This document shows positions 6,922-9,024 of a stretch of 9,024 nucleotides of DNA, piece after piece; position 1 is the first letter of the stretch, and each line of letters opens with the position of its first letter. The notes beneath the pieces were generated by a model. That model worked only from the letters and a program-made list of their open reading frames with translations. It searched no databases and was not told the DNA's origin. This stretch comes from Chryseobacterium gleum (GTDB lineage: Bacteria > Bacteroidota > Bacteroidia > Flavobacteriales_D > Crocinitomicaceae), in the NCBI GenBank assembly GCA_943326825.2, contig CALPUT020000082.1:1-9024 (forward strand), written 5' to 3'. The translations under genes and the position numbers were made by a program.

Positions 6922-7695
6922 ATGTCAGAAGCGATAAATCAAGGTCATGTTGACTTTACTATAAATGAAAAAGGAATTGCTACAATAGAATTTGGTCATC
7001 CTATGAGTAATTCTTTGCCGGGTAAAATTTTACAGAAATTAGCACAAACTATAACTGATTTAGGATATGATTCTTCAGTTAAAGTTATTGTATTAAAATC
7101 AACTGGCGACAAAGCCTTTTGTGCAGGAGCAAGTTTTGATGAATTAATTCAGGTAAAGGATTTAGCTGTTGGAAAAGTTTTCTTTTCAGGTTTCGCAAAT
7201 GTAATAAATGCATGTCGTAAATGCCCAAAATTAATAATTGGTAGAGTGCAAGGAAAAGCTGTCGGTGGAGGTGTTGGTATCGCTGCTTCTGTTGATTATT
7301 GTTATGCAACAAAGAAAGCAGATGTTAAATTGTCAGAATTAGCTGTAGGAATTGGACCATTTGTAGTTGGACCAGCGATCGAACGAAAAATGGGGTTGTC
7401 AGCAATGAGTCAATTGGCTATAAATGCTTCAGAATGGCGCCCAGCGGATTGGGCTTACAGAAGAGGTTTGTATGCTGATTTATTTGAAACAGTTGAGGAA
7501 ATGGATGTTGAAATTGAAAAATTAGCAACTACATTGTCTAAATCTAATCCTGAAGCAATGAAAAAATTGAAAGATATTTTTTGGGAAGGAACAGAAAACT
7601 GGGATCAATTATTAGTAGAAAGAGCTGAAATAAGTGGAACTCTAATTTTGAGTGATTTTTCTGTAAATGCAATAAATTCTTTCAAATCAAAATGA
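6922..7695 (+). CDS. Enoyl-CoA hydratase/isomerase (crotonase) family protein
   Basis: The 257-aa protein has the normal length for a single crotonase domain, acting on acyl-CoA thioesters in the cytosol. The oxyanion-hole segments are visible: KAFCAGASFDEL (64-75) and GKAVGGGVGIAAS (111-123). Compared with rat crotonase, Glu164 corresponds to E139 (KLSELAVGIGP). The Glu144 position is G119 (GGGVG instead of GGGCE); the 20-residue spacing between the two sites is conserved, so the alignment is firm. With one acidic residue the enzyme could be an isomerase or another crotonase-fold lyase rather than a standard hydratase; I also considered methylglutaconyl-CoA hydratase, whose known forms keep both. 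The start ATG follows its own -7 element closely. No beta-oxidation or amino-acid catabolism genes are adjacent, so the pathway is open. Confidence 0.87.
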   Translation: MSEAINQGHVDFTINEKGIATIEFGHPMSNSLPGKILQKLAQTITDLGYDSSVKVIVLKSTGDKAFCAGASFDELIQVKDLAVGKVFFSGFANVINACRKCPKLIIGRVQGKAVGGGVGIAASVDYCYATKKADVKLSELAVGIGPFVVGPAIERKMGLSAMSQLAINASEWRPADWAYRRGLYADLFETVEEMDVEIEKLATTLSKSNPEAMKKLKDIFWEGTENWDQLLVERAEISGTLILSDFSVNAINSFKSK

Positions 7696-7697
7696 TG

Positions 7698-7752
7698 GAT
7701 TTTTGAAGAAAGAGAGAAAAAAGCAATAATATTTCAATCTTTTTTAAAAATC
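7698..7752 (+). terminator. Weak AT-rich inverted repeat, possible terminator after the enoyl-CoA hydratase gene
   Basis: GATTTTT (7698-7704) pairs with AAAAATC (7746-7752), and the following GAAGAAAGA can pair with TCTTTTTT (7738-7745) with mismatches. An alternative inner stem is AAAAAAG (7717-7723) with CTTTTTT (7739-7745). The repeat begins 2 nt after the stop codon and ends 2 nt before the rplM -33 element. There is little GC and no separate T run after the outer stem, so termination is uncertain. Confidence 0.35.
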
Positions 7753-7754
7753 AG

Positions 7755-7785
7755 TTGTTAATAAAACTTAGAAATCATATCTTTG
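7755..7785 (+). promoter_or_regulatory. Bacteroidetes housekeeping promoter of the rplM-rpsI operon
   Basis: The -33 element TTG (7755-7757) and the -7 element TATCTTTG (7778-7785, perfect TAnnTTTG) are separated by 20 nt, the usual spacing for the primary sigma factor of Bacteroidetes. Transcription should start around 7790, giving a leader of about 40 nt before rplM. This is the best promoter in the window, as expected for a ribosomal protein operon. Confidence 0.85.
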
Positions 7786-7788
7786 CAG

Positions 7789-7802
7789 CCCCAAATTAGG
7801 GG
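7789..7802 (+). promoter_or_regulatory. Short GC-rich stem-loop at the 5' end of the rplM leader
   Basis: CCCC (7789-7792) pairs with GGGG (7799-7802) around the 6-nt loop AAATTA. In this AT-rich region the run of G and C stands out. It sits at the predicted transcription start, so the mRNA may begin with or within the stem. It could stabilise the message or take part in control by a ribosomal protein; the sequence does not decide. Confidence 0.5.
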
Positions 7803-7829
7803 AATTGTCTTATTTAATTAATAAATATT

Positions 7830-8288
7830 GTGGATACATTAAGTTACAAAACTGTCTCTGCTAACAAGGAAACTGCTGATAAGCAGTGGTTTGTAGTAGA
7901 TGCTGAGGGCCAAACAGTTGGTCGTTTAGCTAGTAAGGTAGCGAAAATCATTCGTGGTAAACACAAAGTGAATTTCACACCTCATGCTGACTGTGGTGAT
8001 AACGTTATCGTTATCAATGCAGAAAAAGTATCATTTTCAGGTACTAAATTGGTGAACAAAGAGTATATGCGTTACACTGGATATCCAGGTGGACAACGTT
8101 TTACTTCTGCTGAAGAAATGTTAAGAAAGCACCCAACTCGTTTGATCGAAAAAGCGGTTAAAGGGATGTTGCCTAAAAACAAATTAGGAAATCAGTTATT
8201 CACGAATTTAAAAGTATATGTTGGAACTGAGCACAAACAAGAAGCTCAAAAACCAACTGTTTTAAATCTTGATACATTTAAATTATAA
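7830..8288 (+). CDS. rplM: 50S ribosomal protein L13 (uL13)
   Basis: The 152-aa protein is a large-subunit component that binds 23S rRNA early in assembly. The family signature is clear: WFVVDAEGQTVGRLAS (20-35), PHADCGDNVIVINAEKV (51-67), YTGYPGGQR (82-90) and PTRLIEKAVKGMLPKNKLG (102-120). The start codon is GTG (7830-7832). I chose it because MDTLSYKT is the normal N-terminus of flavobacterial L13 and no ATG lies upstream in frame near the promoter. Arginine is mostly CGT here, whereas the genes further left often use AGA, as expected of a highly expressed gene. rpsI follows 2 nt after the stop, the common rplM-rpsI pair. Free L13 regulates this operon in some bacteria; here that is only a possibility. 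Confidence 0.97.
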   Translation: MDTLSYKTVSANKETADKQWFVVDAEGQTVGRLASKVAKIIRGKHKVNFTPHADCGDNVIVINAEKVSFSGTKLVNKEYMRYTGYPGGQRFTSAEEMLRKHPTRLIEKAVKGMLPKNKLGNQLFTNLKVYVGTEHKQEAQKPTVLNLDTFKL

Positions 8289-8290
8289 TT

Positions 8291-8677
8291 ATGGAAGTAA
8301 TTAATTCATTAGGAAGAAGAAAAACTTCTGTTGCTCGTGTTTACTTGTCAAAAGGAACGGGTGCAGTTGTCGTAAATAAAAAAGATGTTAAGGAATTTTT
8401 TCCTGTAGACGTTCTTCAAGCTAAAATTAGAAGACCATTCGAATTAACGGACACTTTAGGTCAATATGATGTTAAAGTAAATGTTTTTGGTGGTGGTATC
8501 AATGGTCAAGCTGAAGCTATCCGTTTAGGAATTGCTCGTGCTTTGGTTAAAGTAGCAGAAGAAAACAAAACATTATTAAAAGCTGAAGGTTTAATGACAC
8601 GTGATCCAAGAATGGTAGAACGTAAAAAACCAGGTCAACCGAAAGCTCGTAAAAAATTCCAGTTCTCGAAACGTTAA
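8291..8677 (+). CDS. rpsI: 30S ribosomal protein S9 (uS9)
   Basis: The 128-aa protein belongs to the small subunit; its C-terminal tail reaches the P-site tRNA. Visible hallmarks are the start LGRRKTSVARVYL (7-19), the signature GGGINGQAEAIRLGIARAL (67-85), GLMTRDPRMVERKKPG (100-115), and the end KKFQFSKR with the conserved terminal Ser-Lys-Arg. The ATG is 2 nt after the rplM stop (TAA-TT-ATG), so the two genes are co-transcribed and probably translationally coupled. There is no Shine-Dalgarno sequence. Confidence 0.97.
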   Translation: MEVINSLGRRKTSVARVYLSKGTGAVVVNKKDVKEFFPVDVLQAKIRRPFELTDTLGQYDVKVNVFGGGINGQAEAIRLGIARALVKVAEENKTLLKAEGLMTRDPRMVERKKPGQPKARKKFQFSKR

Positions 8678-8693
8678 TATTTTTTGGCGGTTG

Positions 8694-8759
8694 TTTAGTA
8701 TCCAAATTTCAGAGTACCTGTCGGTCAAATGACTGATCCCTTTGAGATTGATTACTAAA
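8694..8759 (+). ncRNA. Candidate structured ribosomal-protein leader in front of rpsB
   Basis: Most of the rpsI-rpsB spacer folds into one long hairpin by hand pairing. The outer helix TTTAGTA (8694-8700) / TACTAAA (8753-8759) is perfect (7 bp). The middle helices are T8701-A8751, C8702-G8750, 8704-8705 with 8748-8749, and 8707-8714 with 8740-8747 (8 bp, two G.U), with single-base bulges. An internal loop follows (8715-8719 against 8738-8739). The apical helix is GTCGGTC (8720-8726) with GACTGAT (8731-8737), 7 bp around the loop AAAT. It ends 29 nt before the rpsB ATG. No T run follows, so it is not a terminator. Its place suggests a leader bound by S2 or another operon product, or a processing site; S2-mediated autoregulation is known in E. 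coli, but here this is inference. Confidence 0.6.
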
Positions 8760-8788
8760 GGAACGTAAACAATTTAAACTTATTAAAC

Positions 8789-9024
8789 ATGTCAAAAGTA
8801 ACTTTTGAACAATTATTAGAAGCAGGTGCACACTTTGGTCACCAAAAAAGAAAATGGAACCCGGCAATGGCGCCGTATATCTTTGAAGAAAAAAAAGGTA
8901 TCCATATCATTGATTTAAATAAGACAATTGCACATCTTGATCAAGCGTGTGCGGCAATGAAACAAATTGCTAAGTCGGGTAAAAAAGTTCTTTTTGTTGC
9001 TACAAAAAAACAAGCTAAAGAAAT
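8789..9024 (+). CDS. rpsB: 30S ribosomal protein S2 (uS2), 5' part
   Basis: I translated 78 codons from ATG 8789-8791; the gene runs off the right edge. The N-terminus MSKVTFEQLLEAGAHFGHQ, then WNPAMAPYIFEEKKGIHIIDL and GKKVLFVATKKQAKE, is unmistakably S2, a late-assembling protein on the back of the 30S subunit that depends on S1 contacts. It lies downstream of rplM-rpsI in the same direction, as is common in Bacteroidota, separated by a 111-nt spacer that is mostly a stem-loop. The bases just before the ATG are AT-rich with no Shine-Dalgarno. A weak TATTTTTTG at 8678-8686 is one nt longer than a -7 element and has no partner TTG, so read-through from the rplM promoter is the simpler explanation. 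Confidence 0.96.
   Translation, partial: MSKVTFEQLLEAGAHFGHQKRKWNPAMAPYIFEEKKGIHIIDLNKTIAHLDQACAAMKQIAKSGKKVLFVATKKQAKE

Noticed and set aside
7085..7312. Open reverse-strand frame of 75 codons opposite the enoyl-CoA hydratase gene
   Set aside because: The translation is a low-complexity run of L, Q and H, a by-product of codon use on the coding strand.
8678..8686. TATTTTTTG as a separate promoter for rpsB
   Set aside because: It has one base too many for TAnnTTTG and no TTG 19-21 nt upstream.
1..9024. Mobile element, phage, CRISPR, toxin-antitoxin or defence system
   Set aside because: No transposase, integrase, direct repeat array or paired small genes were seen; the gene content is core metabolism, secretion and translation.

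Overview
The window looks like ordinary chromosome from a member of the Bacteroidota, most likely order Flavobacteriales. The evidence is a strongly AT-rich sequence, type IX secretion genes of PorU/PorV type, Bacteroidetes-style promoters (-7 element TAnnTTTG, with an upstream TTG in the best case), AT-rich start regions with no Shine-Dalgarno sequence, and ribosomal protein variants typical of the group. The genus cannot be fixed from the sequence alone.

Left part, minus strand (1-2542): a PorV/PorQ-family outer-membrane barrel gene is followed after 2 nt by a large secreted protein. The second gene runs off the left edge just as a gingipain-like (C25) peptidase domain begins, and reads as a PorU2-type sortase. 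Together they form a small type IX secretion operon. Divergently, on the plus strand, lie pssA (phosphatidylserine synthase) and purS (purine synthesis), which overlap by 17 nt and end at a hairpin terminator.

Middle part (3824-7695), all plus strand: an aldehyde dehydrogenase of the alpha-ketoglutaric semialdehyde type; a membrane-anchored coiled-coil protein of unknown function with its own promoter; a small RRM RNA-binding protein just behind it, then a clear terminator; and a crotonase-fold enoyl-CoA hydratase/isomerase with its own -7 element. These genes do not form one pathway.

Right part (7755-9024): a ribosomal protein operon, rplM (L13), rpsI (S9) and the start of rpsB (S2). It has a textbook Bacteroidetes promoter with a GC-rich hairpin at the expected 5' end of the mRNA. 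The 111-nt rpsI-rpsB spacer holds a long, almost continuous stem-loop (8694-8759) that looks like a ribosomal-protein leader.

I found no mobile element, CRISPR array, tRNA, rRNA or defence island. No stretch longer than 140 nt lacks a gene. The strongest candidate for something not well described is the structured RNA in front of rpsB. Second-tier points are the crotonase lacking one catalytic glutamate, the terminator pressed against the aldehyde dehydrogenase start codon, and the coiled-coil membrane protein paired with an RRM gene.
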